Shown here: positions 38,517-47,795 of the stretch, in pieces
Layout of the letters: the number at the start of each line of letters is the position of its first letter
Numbering within the stretch: position 1 is the stretch's first letter
DNA from: Alteromonas aquimaris
GTDB lineage: Bacteria; Pseudomonadota; Gammaproteobacteria; Enterobacterales; Alteromonadaceae
DNA length: 64,000 nt
Reading direction: 5' to 3'
NCBI RefSeq assembly: GCF_026183695.1
Contig: NZ_JAPFRD010000011.1
Coordinates: forward strand, 434,001 to 498,000
Translations under genes and position numbers: made by a program
The notes under the pieces: model-generated
The model's input: only the letters and a program-made list of their open reading frames with translations
Told to the model about the DNA's origin: nothing
Databases searched by the model: none

Positions 38517-38768
38517 CTAAATATCTGATGTCTGTAGCTGATATAGCTGCCTGAAATACGCTGCCATTAACGCAGCTCGATCCCGTATCTCCAGTTTTCG
38601 ATAGATATTTGCGCAATGAAATTTTACAGTGCGCTCACTAATATAAAGTTGACTGGCGATGCGTTTATTAGGTAATCCTTCCATTATTTTATGGGCCACC
38701 TGAAGTTCTCGTTTAGACAGTTGGGATAGTTTATCTTCCATAGACTTATTGCATTGATTATCAAGCAT
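38517..38768 (-). CDS. orphan LuxR-type HTH regulator
   Basis: The product (83 residues) is almost only a LuxR/GerE HTH: LSKRELQVAHKIMEGLPNKRIASQLYISERTVKFHCANIYRKL spans about 20-62 in outline. No receiver or ligand-binding domain is present. It starts within the end of the exporter gene. AAGGAG is three bases before the first ATG (38771) and six before the second (38768), so I use the second. It probably regulates the cluster. Confidence 0.82.
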   Translation of the reverse strand: MLDNQCNKSMEDKLSQLSKRELQVAHKIMEGLPNKRIASQLYISERTVKFHCANIYRKLEIRDRAALMAAYFRQLYQLQTSDI

Positions 38769-40932
38769 CATGCTCTCCTTGTTGGTTAACCTTGTGTAGT
38801 TGGGCGTTGGGTTCGAGTAAGTGAAGCCGACCTTGCTGCAGTACGTAAACTTTTTCAGCTAGGGCGATAGTTTGCGGGCGATGCGCCACAAGAATTCTAG
38901 TGATAGCTAATTTTGCCAGGTTTTGATTGATGCGCTGTTCGTTGATGACATCTAAATGGCTACTGGCTTCATCCAGAAACAGAATTGAAGGCTTGCGGTA
39001 GAGTGCACGGGCTAATAAAACCCTCTGTAATTGGCCGCCCGACAGACTGCTGCCCATGTCACCCACAAGTGTTTGGTATTGCATAGGCATAGCGAGAATC
39101 TCATCGTGTATACCCGCTTGTTGGGCACACCCTATCATATGCTCAAAGTCCGCTGTTTCATCAAAGCAGGTAATATTATCGGCTATCGTGCCGCCTAAGC
39201 ATTGATCCCCCTGCATCACTGAGGCTGTGTTTTTTCTATACCAGGCTGAACGATGAACCGCGTGGCCCGCGTACATGATATTACCCGAGCTGGGGGCGTC
39301 TAACCCCATCAAGCAACGCATTAATGTGGATTTACCCGCCCCGCTTGGACCGATAATCGCGATGAGACTACCTGGCTCCACTGTTAACGACACATCACTA
39401 AACACCGGGGGCTCGATATCACTGTAGCGATAACTGATAGCATCAATTTTCAGCGCTTGTGAAGACAGTGAACTCTGGCTTACATGCTTTGAAAAATCGG
39501 CGAGTACCGGCTCTTTTTCTGAGAACACGATATCCGCCAGGCGGTCAAAATGAACGCTCATCAACTTGAACTCAATAAATTTAGTAATCAGGGCGTCGGC
39601 AGAAGTGATAAAGCGGTTTTTGTAACTCATGAATGCGTACAGCATGCCTACAGTGAACACGCTATCCAGCACAAGCGTAGCAGCGAGATAAATGATGACG
39701 ATATTCTCCAGTCCAAACATCAACTGGTTAATTGTGGTTGTGCTGATATCCCACTTACCCAAGCGAATATCAGCATTAATTACTTCGGTAAGCATGTTTT
39801 GCCACTGCCCCTCTCTTGAAGCCTCTTGGGAAAACTGCTTGACGGTTTGCACCCCACGCACCGATTCCATAAAGTGACTCTGTTCATTCGCTGAGGCTAA
39901 AATACGTTCCGCGTTTAAGCGTTTAATTACTGGTAAGATACTGATACGCAATATAAAATATAAAGCTGCTACAGCAATCACTACGAGGGTAAGTTGTACA
40001 GAGTAAACGAGCAACATACTTAGCGTAATAAGCGCCATTAGTCCATCTAGTACAGCAGTGACTACGCCAACCGTGAAAAATTCGCGTATGTGACTTAATG
40101 AAGAAAACCGGGACACCACATCTCCCACATGGCGTTTGCTAAAGTAACTGACAGGGAGTCGGATTAGATGGTGAAATACATTTGCTGACATTTGTAATTG
40201 CAGGCGGGATGACAGGCTTAACACTAAAAACTGTCTGCAAAGCGAAACGCCTGATTCAATAAGTAACAACAGACCGAATCCCAGTGCAAGAACAACCAAT
40301 AAATCGTTTTGCTGGTTAATCAGTGCATCGTCAATTACCGTTTGCATATAGTAAGGTGATGCGAGCGCGAAAAGCTGGATGAGCAGCGAGAGTAAAAATA
40401 GAATAGTTAACGACCGCTTGAGTCCCTGGATATGTTGCCAGAAATGTCCCAATGATAATTTGGTTGGCGAAGGTTGACGTTGGAATTCTGAGGTGGGGGA
40501 CAGTTCAAGCGCGATGCCGGTAAAATGCGTATCGACGTCTTCCCAGCATATCTTACGTTCACCCAGAGCGGGATCATTAATAAGAATACCATCCCGCTTT
40601 ACTTTTGTGAGAACAACAAAGTGATGCATATCCCAATGTAAAATACAGGGCGTTTGTAATTGCTGAAGGTGGGAAATGTCTACTTTCAATGGGCGGGCAG
40701 AAAGCTGAAGTTGGCTGGCAATTTCGATAATTTGTTTTAACGAAGCGCCGCGCATTGATATCGCAAATCGGCCTCTCAGCGTAGTCAGGTCAGTGTGCTT
40801 TCCGAAATAACTTGTCACCATACCTAAGCACGCGAGTCCGCATTCTGCAGCTTCGGTCTGTAGTAATAACGGTACCCGACGATGGCTCTTCCAAGACAAA
40901 GTGTTTAACGCGCTAGACGCTATCGTACTCAT
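38761..40932 (-). CDS. C39-peptidase bacteriocin-type ABC exporter
   Basis: The 723-residue protein joins an N-terminal C39 peptidase, a six-helix ABC membrane domain and an ATPase. The peptidase has the oxyanion Gln and catalytic Cys in LLQTEAAECGLACLG (Cys31), the His in HHFVVL and the Asp in INDPALG. The ATPase has GPSGAGKST, LSGGQLQR and ILFLDEASS. It should cleave the double-glycine leader and export the peptide, like CvaB or MstA-type proteins. The ATG at 40932 overlaps the adaptor stop by one base, and GGGGAG is six bases upstream. Confidence 0.92.
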   Translation of the reverse strand: MSTIASSALNTLSWKSHRRVPLLLQTEAAECGLACLGMVTSYFGKHTDLTTLRGRFAISMRGASLKQIIEIASQLQLSARPLKVDISHLQQLQTPCILHWDMHHFVVLTKVKRDGILINDPALGERKICWEDVDTHFTGIALELSPTSEFQRQPSPTKLSLGHFWQHIQGLKRSLTILFLLSLLIQLFALASPYYMQTVIDDALINQQNDLLVVLALGFGLLLLIESGVSLCRQFLVLSLSSRLQLQMSANVFHHLIRLPVSYFSKRHVGDVVSRFSSLSHIREFFTVGVVTAVLDGLMALITLSMLLVYSVQLTLVVIAVAALYFILRISILPVIKRLNAERILASANEQSHFMESVRGVQTVKQFSQEASREGQWQNMLTEVINADIRLGKWDISTTTINQLMFGLENIVIIYLAATLVLDSVFTVGMLYAFMSYKNRFITSADALITKFIEFKLMSVHFDRLADIVFSEKEPVLADFSKHVSQSSLSSQALKIDAISYRYSDIEPPVFSDVSLTVEPGSLIAIIGPSGAGKSTLMRCLMGLDAPSSGNIMYAGHAVHRSAWYRKNTASVMQGDQCLGGTIADNITCFDETADFEHMIGCAQQAGIHDEILAMPMQYQTLVGDMGSSLSGGQLQRVLLARALYRKPSILFLDEASSHLDVINEQRINQNLAKLAITRILVAHRPQTIALAEKVYVLQQGRLHLLEPNAQLHKVNQQGEHDA

Positions 40933-42182
40933 CACACTCTCCCCGCCAAGCTAAACAGGGGTTCAAACAACCACTCTATTAGTGAGCGCTTGCTAACTTC
41001 AACATGTGCGGAGAAGGTCATACCCGCTTTCAGGGGTACATTTACCCCATAGGCCTGTATAAAATTTGATTCCACCGTGGCATTGACCACATAAACGGGC
41101 TCGTTAAACGCCACAGGAACCGCTTGCAACTCGCCGGGTAGTGAGACCGACTGTGCAATATCAATCACTCTTCCGGTATACACACCAAATTTTTGAAAAG
41201 GGAAGGCGTCGTAACGCAAATCGATGAGCTGCCCTGCTTTGACAAATCCAGCAGCACGTACGGGCACAATAAGTTTTGCGGTTATGGACGCATCAGGTGG
41301 TAAAAGAGTAAGCAGGGGCTTTTGGGGTTGTGAAAACTCTCCTTCAAACGCAAGCAGGTTTGAAACAATCCCGGCTTTTGGCGCTTTAATGACTTCGGTT
41401 TGCTGGCTATGCGTGGTGGCGATACGTTGATTAAGTTCCGAGAGAGCGACCTTAACGTCGTTGTTGTTTTGCTCGAATTGTAGAGTAAGCTGTTGAAATG
41501 CGAGTTTTTGGTCTTCTAGAGTATTGCTTAGCTGTAGCGTTTCAGCGTCCCATTGTGAAACGTCTTGTTGTAGGGCTAGATAGCTTGCTCTTATCCGCTG
41601 GGCTTCCTGGTACGACAACAGCTCCTTTTCAACCAAAGACACTGCAGAATCATAGTGCGAACGCGCCAGATCAAGCCGTTCCACCACTAATTTTTTGGTG
41701 CCATCCAGATTGGCAAGTCTTTGCTGAGTATTTTGCATAGATAAGCGGAGCGCGCGTTGCTCTGTTTGATAGTGTGTTTGTAGCACAGTCAGTTGATTAT
41801 TGAGGGTCTTTTGTTGGGCGTGGTATTCCGTGATAAGTTTTTGCTCCAGGCTGCCGTCTAGTGTGACAGCACGGTTATCTATGGTGAGCAATGTTTGCCC
41901 AGCAGTCACATGCTGACCTTCTTTTACGTTAAGCATGGTTATTCTACCGCCACCACGGTGAGGATATACCCGAACAAGTCCCTGCGCGGGCTCAAGCCAG
42001 CCGCTTACCTGAGCCTGTTGGGCGTAATCATGAGTAAATAAAAAGTAAGCAGAAATCCCAACCCAGATGAATACAAAAAACGTGACCAAAAGTGCTGAAA
42101 AGTGTGGTAGCAAAATGACGTTACCATCAAGTTTCTGACGCTGAGACTCAATCGCCTCTTGCCGAAATAGCCCTTTACGCAT
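40932..42182 (-). CDS. HlyD/CvaA-type periplasmic adaptor
   Basis: This 416-residue membrane-fusion protein resembles CvaA of colicin V export. It has an N-terminal cytosolic LFRQEAIESQRQK, one transmembrane helix near 28-50, a lipoyl half-motif (GGRITMLNVKEGQHVTAGQTLL), a long alpha hairpin and a second lipoyl half (VIKAPKAGIVSNLLAFEGEF). It would link the exporter to an outer-membrane TolC-type channel encoded elsewhere. I use ATG 42182 (AGGAG six bases upstream); the frame extends to 42302. It is the first gene of the cluster. Confidence 0.88.
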   Translation of the reverse strand: MRKGLFRQEAIESQRQKLDGNVILLPHFSALLVTFFVFIWVGISAYFLFTHDYAQQAQVSGWLEPAQGLVRVYPHRGGGRITMLNVKEGQHVTAGQTLLTIDNRAVTLDGSLEQKLITEYHAQQKTLNNQLTVLQTHYQTEQRALRLSMQNTQQRLANLDGTKKLVVERLDLARSHYDSAVSLVEKELLSYQEAQRIRASYLALQQDVSQWDAETLQLSNTLEDQKLAFQQLTLQFEQNNNDVKVALSELNQRIATTHSQQTEVIKAPKAGIVSNLLAFEGEFSQPQKPLLTLLPPDASITAKLIVPVRAAGFVKAGQLIDLRYDAFPFQKFGVYTGRVIDIAQSVSLPGELQAVPVAFNEPVYVVNATVESNFIQAYGVNVPLKAGMTFSAHVEVSKRSLIEWLFEPLFSLAGRV

Positions 42183-42594
42183 ACCGCTCTCCTTTTTGTC
42201 TGTAATAGTGAAGATTACGCAAAGCAAGTGAGTACCCAACCAAAGCCCAATCCTTTGGGCGATCCGCTTCCCTGGCATCGTAATCCATGACGCCTCCATC
42301 ACGATTCAGTCAGGTACCCACTGTTTACGGTCAGCGTTCCCTGCTGACGGTTTTCAATGTAGTGGGCATGAGGCGAGGGCAGCTACATCCGTCAGGTCCA
42401 GGCTAAAAAATAGTCAGCCAAAGACGGCGATGGCCTGATCCTTACACAGCTTGTCTCAAATGTTACAGACGTTGGCGGCACGTTTTCAAAAGTGAATGTT
42501 GTTGATATTCACCATTAGCGGCATTTATTTATAAATGTGCTATAACAATTACACGTACCAGGTTTACTAACAAAATCAATAACAAGGATTTCGA
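42183..42594. promoter_or_regulatory. divergent region of the RiPP operon and HMG-CoA reductase
   Basis: About 410 bp separate divergent starts. TATAAC at about 42541 may be the -10 of the reductase gene. No convincing paired hexamers or LuxR-type dyad was found. A minus-strand frame extension (42183-42302) lacks adaptor-like sequence and is not counted as coding. Confidence 0.4.
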
Positions 42595-44139
42595 ATGTTT
42601 GTACCCAGCATGTTGTTAAAACAACTTTATACCCACGGAAGTTTGTGTCGCACTTCTCAGGGCGTACGGTTTATGCTCAAAAACCGACTAAAAGATGCAA
42701 CGATCCAATCATTGAACTGGATAGCACTGGATGGCAAGCGAATAGATGAAGATAAAATCTATTTAGAGATTTCTCCTGAGGAAATACTCAGTTTTACCGA
42801 ATTCAATCAAAAAGGTGAAGTCAGCTTCGATTTAAAACAAGTGCTAACGGTTCATTTGCATTTAGATGAGTCAGTCAGTCCGGAAAAGCGTAAAGTGGGT
42901 ATCTCGTTTAAAGCCTCACCCTTCGGCAAGTTGAAGTTTGAAGTGGAAGACAATGTGTCAGAGGAAACCTCAGATAAAACGCAAATTCCACGAGATAATC
43001 ATGACGATTACGAAGAAGGCATCATTGGTAAGCGTCAACGATACTTTGAAAATTTTACCAAAGGCAAAGTAAACCATGTGGGGAAATATTCTATTGATCC
43101 CCAACAGCTTAAAGGCAATATCGAACATTTCATCGGTGTGGCGCAGGTACCAATGGGCATTGCCGGGCCGCTGATTATTGATGGAGAACATGCGAAAGGG
43201 GAGTTTGTGGTTCCTTTAGCCACCACAGAAGGGACTTTGGTGGCCTCCTACAACAGAGGCATGAAATTACTCAATATGAGTGGGGGAGTGAAGTCAACAG
43301 TGGTGGACGATGCCATGCAACGGGCGCCAGTGTTTGTATTCTCTGATGCAAGAGGGGCTAGAGACTTTGCCAAGTGGGTACAGGACAACATAGCTACCAT
43401 CCGCGAACATGCAGAAGGTACTTCTTCGGTGGCTAAGTTAACTTATATCGACCACTTTCTTTCCAATAAATTCGCATTTTTGCGTTTTAACTACAAAACA
43501 GGTGACGCAGCCGGCCAAAACATGGTGGGGCGTGCGACATTTGCGGCGTGCGGCTGGATACTGGATAACTACCAAGGCATTGAAAACTTTTACCTAGAAT
43601 CCAATTTTGCCACGGATAAGAAAGCATCACAGATTAACATCATGCGAACCCGTGGTAAGCGGGTTACTGCAGAGGCCACCATTAAACGAGAGCATCTGTT
43701 AAGTGTGATGCGGGTGGACCCCAAACAGATTGATTATCATGGCAGAGTAGCGGGAGTGGGGTCATTTTTATCTGGCGTGAATAACACCGGTCTGCATTCT
43801 CCTAATGGCATCACCGCTATGTTTATCGCCACTGGGCAAGATGTGGCGAACGTATCAGAATCCTCTGCTGGGATACTTTATAGTGAATTAACCGAAGAAG
43901 GAGATTTGTATCTTTCGCTAACTATTCCCTCCCTAATTGTCGCCACGTATGGGGGCGGCACAGGGATAGGTACGCAACGGGAGTGTTTGGAGCTAATGGA
44001 TTGCTACGGACGAGACCGGGCGTACAAGTTTGCAGAAATTGTTGGCGCGGTGGCGTTAGCGGGTGAAATATCGTTGGCCTCTGCCATTTCCTCGTCCGAT
44101 TGGGTTTCGTCCCACGAACAATACGGTCGTAACCGCTAA
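42595..44139 (+). CDS. hydroxymethylglutaryl-CoA reductase with N-terminal extension
   Basis: HMG-CoA reductase makes mevalonate from HMG-CoA. The 514-residue protein has a roughly 130-residue N-terminal extension of unknown function, then the catalytic core. The catalytic Glu (ATTEGTLVAS), Lys (ATDKKASQIN), Asp (GQDVANVSESS) and His (SSDWVSSH near the C-terminus) are all kept, with GDAAGQNMVGRA for cofactor binding. Most gammaproteobacteria use the MEP route, so this gene is notable. No other mevalonate genes are in the window. Confidence 0.93.
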   Translation: MFVPSMLLKQLYTHGSLCRTSQGVRFMLKNRLKDATIQSLNWIALDGKRIDEDKIYLEISPEEILSFTEFNQKGEVSFDLKQVLTVHLHLDESVSPEKRKVGISFKASPFGKLKFEVEDNVSEETSDKTQIPRDNHDDYEEGIIGKRQRYFENFTKGKVNHVGKYSIDPQQLKGNIEHFIGVAQVPMGIAGPLIIDGEHAKGEFVVPLATTEGTLVASYNRGMKLLNMSGGVKSTVVDDAMQRAPVFVFSDARGARDFAKWVQDNIATIREHAEGTSSVAKLTYIDHFLSNKFAFLRFNYKTGDAAGQNMVGRATFAACGWILDNYQGIENFYLESNFATDKKASQINIMRTRGKRVTAEATIKREHLLSVMRVDPKQIDYHGRVAGVGSFLSGVNNTGLHSPNGITAMFIATGQDVANVSESSAGILYSELTEEGDLYLSLTIPSLIVATYGGGTGIGTQRECLELMDCYGRDRAYKFAEIVGAVALAGEISLASAISSSDWVSSHEQYGRNR

Positions 44140-44195
44140 GCTATCACTTAAAAGCAGCCCTCGATAGGGTGAGTGCATAGCAGCGAGTAAAGCAA

Positions 44196-44228
44196 AAAAA
44201 AACGGCTTCCATGTGGAAGCCGTTTTTG
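44196..44228. terminator. bidirectional rho-independent terminator
   Basis: ACGGCTTCC (44202-44210) pairs with GGAAGCCGT (44215-44223) around a 4-nt loop, with an A-run before and TTTTT after. It serves the convergent reductase and amidohydrolase genes. Confidence 0.92.
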
Positions 44229-44251
44229 TCTGCCTATTTTTTTAGCACAGA

Positions 44252-47200
44252 TCAGTGGTGCCAGTGATACTTTTCCGCTTTTGCTTCAATTTCCGCTGCG
44301 GTGGAGGCGGGCATAAAGGTAGCGTTGTCTTCCTCGAAGAAGAACGCATTACGCTGCTTTTTACTTCCCACTTCATTCATTGTGGCGGCGTCGTATATCC
44401 TGCCATTTAACACCGTGTAGGCTACATATTCACTGCGGCGTAAATCGTTTAAGACATCACCTTCTATCACTACAAGATCAGCCAACTTACCTTTCTCGAT
44501 ACTGCCGATGTGCTTATCCATGCCCAAATGACGAGCCCCGTCGATAGTGCCACCACGCAGTGCTTCCCAAGGTGTAAAGCCGCCCTGCTGCATGATCCAG
44601 AGTTCCCAGTGCGCACCTAATCCTTCCCGCTGACCATGCGCGCCAATATGGACACTCACCCCCGCATCCCTTAACGTTTTCGCATATTCAGCCACCTTAA
44701 CGTGGTTGTATTGATTGTCGGGGGCGGTGGGGCGTCTGATTGAGCGGGAGTCAATCAAAAACGACGGCACATAACGCAGCAGGCGTTCGTTTTTCCACAC
44801 TTGCGTACGATCATACCAGTATTCTTCGCCCATCATGCCACCATAGGCTACGACGAACGTTGGCGTATATCCGTAATTAGTGGCTTGCCATAACTGGGTT
44901 ACATCGCTATATCCTTTAGGAATAGGAATGCTGTGTTCAAGGCCTGTATGTCCATCAACCAACATAGTCATATTTTGTTGATATTTACCGCCGCCTTCAG
45001 GCATTACCATCATGTTCAGATCATTAGCTGCCCATAGCACCTGTTGGCGTTGGTCCCGGCGTGGCTGGTTGTAACTTTTAACCGAAATTGCACCACTTTC
45101 TTTTAACCTGTTAACGTGGAACCAGGCATCATCGTAAGAATTGATAATGGCCTTGTAACCTAAAGCTTCTGCACCATATAAAATGGTGCCAGTTGAATAG
45201 GTACGCGGCGCCACACGTTCACCAGCACGCTGCAATTCAGACGCGGCGAAGATTTCGGTGGTATCGTTACTGGGGTCATGGATCGTGGTTACTCCGAAGG
45301 CGAGATTTGAATACTGTTCCCAGTTTTGTTGTGGAATAATCTCATGACGGCCTTGTGAGCCGTGTGCGTGGGCATCGATCAAGCCTGGGATAATGGTCAT
45401 GCCCTTGGCATCAATGCGCAAAGCTTCGTCCGGTATCGTGACTTCCCCTACACGCCCTACCGCTTCAATACGGTTATCCTTGATAAGCACTACACCATTC
45501 TCAATAACTTCCTGAGTATCATCGGCATTTCGCATAGTTACCACTTTACCACCGACCAGTGCTTTCGTTCCTGAGGGTTTATCCGCCTTTACCTTAAACG
45601 CGAGATTAAGGCCGTTTTCCTCAGGCTCAGGTAATGTTTCCGCTGCTTCTGGTAAGTATGCAAATGCCTTTGTCAGCTCTCTCTCGTAATAAACCGGGCC
45701 ATGGAACCAGCCGACAGATTTATTATCGGCACTCCATGTTAGATATTCACCCGCGCGGGCGGACAGTTGTTTAACCGGAAAGGCGGAAGTGGTCGGCCCT
45801 ATGTCAATCTTTTTGCCGTTATCAATGAATGGTGCCACAAAGGTTTTGAACTGGTTAACAAAAGCGATCCATTTTCCGTCATGTGAAAGTTTATACTCAC
45901 TTACTTTGTCTCCCCCATGTAAGTGGACGCGTTTATCATCGCCCTGCAGGTTAACACTGCTAAACTGGGTTTCTGGATAGGGGGTTCCGCCAACATATTC
46001 AGTAAAGTATAGCCGCTTATTATCGCTGGTGAAATGCGGGGACGAGCCGCTATCCAAGACCTTCTTCGCTTTTTTCTCGCTCAGGTTCATTACATAGATG
46101 CCAGGGTTCACTGAATACTTCGGATCTAACAGGTAACCGCCATCAAATTTTTGGTAGGTCACCCATTTTCCGTCAGGTGAAAAGCTGGGGTGAGTGTAAT
46201 GACCAGGCTCAGGGGTGATGACTCGGCTATTTTTACCCGAGGTATCAACAATGCGTACCGAACCCAATGATTGGTCATTCCAACTGACATAAATAATCGA
46301 TTTGCCATCGTTGGAGAAACGTGGGTAATATTCATCGTGTTCGTTTTGGGTAGTTAAACGTCGATGTTTACCCGACTTAATGTCACGAACATACAATTTT
46401 CCTAGTGCCTGAAAGAGGATCGATTTGCCATCAGGAGATTTTTGCGACCAACGAATCATCTTCACATCGAATGCGTCTGCCGCGACGTCCACAGGGAAAC
46501 GTAAGGCATCAGCGTATTGTAACTGGGCATCTACCGAGACGTTAATAGGGGTAACTGTCTTATCCGCAAGGTTTAGGCGGTGAAACTTACCACCGGCCCA
46601 GTAAACCAGCGCCGAAGAGTCCGGCAGCCAATCAAAGTAGGCGTAATAACCTTCTGAGCCAAAACCTTCCTGCATGTCGCGTTCTAGTTCCAGGGTTAGG
46701 GGATTTTCTACACCGGTTTCTACATTTTTGACAAATAATGCTGTTTTATCTTTTACGCGACGTATAAATGCCACGTATTTCCCATCAGGAGAAGGGGTCG
46801 GTACGACTGCCCCGCCGGTGCCGGAAATATAACGGCTTTCTTTGCCGGTTTCTCGGTCAAAGCGGGTGATCGCGAAAATACCTTCCAGCGCATTACGATT
46901 ATATTCAAATGCACTGCCCGCCACTGTATTCTGGGTATAGTAGATGTAACGGCCATCAGCGGAAAACGCAGGATCAGCGATATTGTTTTGTTCACTTTTA
47001 CCGTTTACCCGCTCCTTAATAGGTAAGCCGTCGCCACCATCTTTGTGATACAACCAAATCTCGCCAGCCGGGATACTACGGCTGGACATAATTCCTTTGG
47101 TCGCGACTAAATAGTTGCCATCCGGCGACCACTTGGGTGAGTGAACGAGGTTTTTATCTGAGGTGCTCACTTGTTTTAAGTTTTTACCATCACTGTCCAT

Positions 47201-47581
47201 TACCCAGATATTGGAAATTCCATCGCGGTCGGAAATAAAAGCAATCTGCTTACCATCAGGTGATATTGCTGGATGGATGTTCCAGGCAAAATCCTGGGTC
47301 AACGCGGTGGCTTTGCCACCAGATAGAGGCACTTTGTAGAGATCGCCAAGCATGTCAAATACCATGTATTGGCCATCAGGCGACACATCCAGACTTGACC
47401 AAGTGGTTTCATCGGTAGAAATTGAAATATCGTTTAATGCAAAAGGAGGCTCTAATACGTTCCACTTTTCTTCTTTTTTTGCTTTTTTTTCCTCTGCGTT
47501 CTCAGCAGCATGGAGAGAGAATGTGGTTGAGCAAAGGCTAAGCGCTAATGCACTTAGCCATAATTTGGGTTGCTTTATCAT
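44252..47581 (-). CDS. secreted TolB-like propeller / amidohydrolase fusion
   Basis: The 1109-residue protein has a signal peptide (MIKQPKLWLSALALS to HAA), a long run of PD40/TolB-type propeller repeats (SPDGK, FSPDGKWV and similar) over about residues 50-650, and a C-terminal amidohydrolase with the metal-binding HAH in IPGLIDAHAHGSQG, later VHIGAHGQREG and the closing GSIEKGKLADLVVIEGD. It is probably periplasmic and may act on peptides or cyclic amides. I choose ATG 47581; the frame starts at 47638, but the signal peptide begins here. Confidence 0.88.
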   Translation of the reverse strand: MIKQPKLWLSALALSLCSTTFSLHAAENAEEKKAKKEEKWNVLEPPFALNDISISTDETTWSSLDVSPDGQYMVFDMLGDLYKVPLSGGKATALTQDFAWNIHPAISPDGKQIAFISDRDGISNIWVMDSDGKNLKQVSTSDKNLVHSPKWSPDGNYLVATKGIMSSRSIPAGEIWLYHKDGGDGLPIKERVNGKSEQNNIADPAFSADGRYIYYTQNTVAGSAFEYNRNALEGIFAITRFDRETGKESRYISGTGGAVVPTPSPDGKYVAFIRRVKDKTALFVKNVETGVENPLTLELERDMQEGFGSEGYYAYFDWLPDSSALVYWAGGKFHRLNLADKTVTPINVSVDAQLQYADALRFPVDVAADAFDVKMIRWSQKSPDGKSILFQALGKLYVRDIKSGKHRRLTTQNEHDEYYPRFSNDGKSIIYVSWNDQSLGSVRIVDTSGKNSRVITPEPGHYTHPSFSPDGKWVTYQKFDGGYLLDPKYSVNPGIYVMNLSEKKAKKVLDSGSSPHFTSDNKRLYFTEYVGGTPYPETQFSSVNLQGDDKRVHLHGGDKVSEYKLSHDGKWIAFVNQFKTFVAPFIDNGKKIDIGPTTSAFPVKQLSARAGEYLTWSADNKSVGWFHGPVYYERELTKAFAYLPEAAETLPEPEENGLNLAFKVKADKPSGTKALVGGKVVTMRNADDTQEVIENGVVLIKDNRIEAVGRVGEVTIPDEALRIDAKGMTIIPGLIDAHAHGSQGRHEIIPQQNWEQYSNLAFGVTTIHDPSNDTTEIFAASELQRAGERVAPRTYSTGTILYGAEALGYKAIINSYDDAWFHVNRLKESGAISVKSYNQPRRDQRQQVLWAANDLNMMVMPEGGGKYQQNMTMLVDGHTGLEHSIPIPKGYSDVTQLWQATNYGYTPTFVVAYGGMMGEEYWYDRTQVWKNERLLRYVPSFLIDSRSIRRPTAPDNQYNHVKVAEYAKTLRDAGVSVHIGAHGQREGLGAHWELWIMQQGGFTPWEALRGGTIDGARHLGMDKHIGSIEKGKLADLVVIEGDVLNDLRRSEYVAYTVLNGRIYDAATMNEVGSKKQRNAFFFEEDNATFMPASTAAEIEAKAEKYHWHH

Positions 47582-47795
47582 TATAGTATTCCAGCTAAGC
47601 GTGAAAAATCCGCCCATAAAGTACATTTGTTTAGGCAAACTTGCAAAGTGGATGAGAGTTGCTTGAGATTAGCAGTTGTTCTACAGCGTCAAACTACATG
47701 ATTGACCTTGACCCATTCGCGTAATGGCTGGCGTATGCCAGCCGAAATAGCTTGACCGCTACTGTAGTTTTAATAGACAAGGATAGTGAGCGTCG

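Noticed and set aside
42183-42302. N-terminal extension of the HlyD-like adaptor
   Set aside because: A strong ribosome-binding site precedes ATG 42182 and the extension is not adaptor-like.
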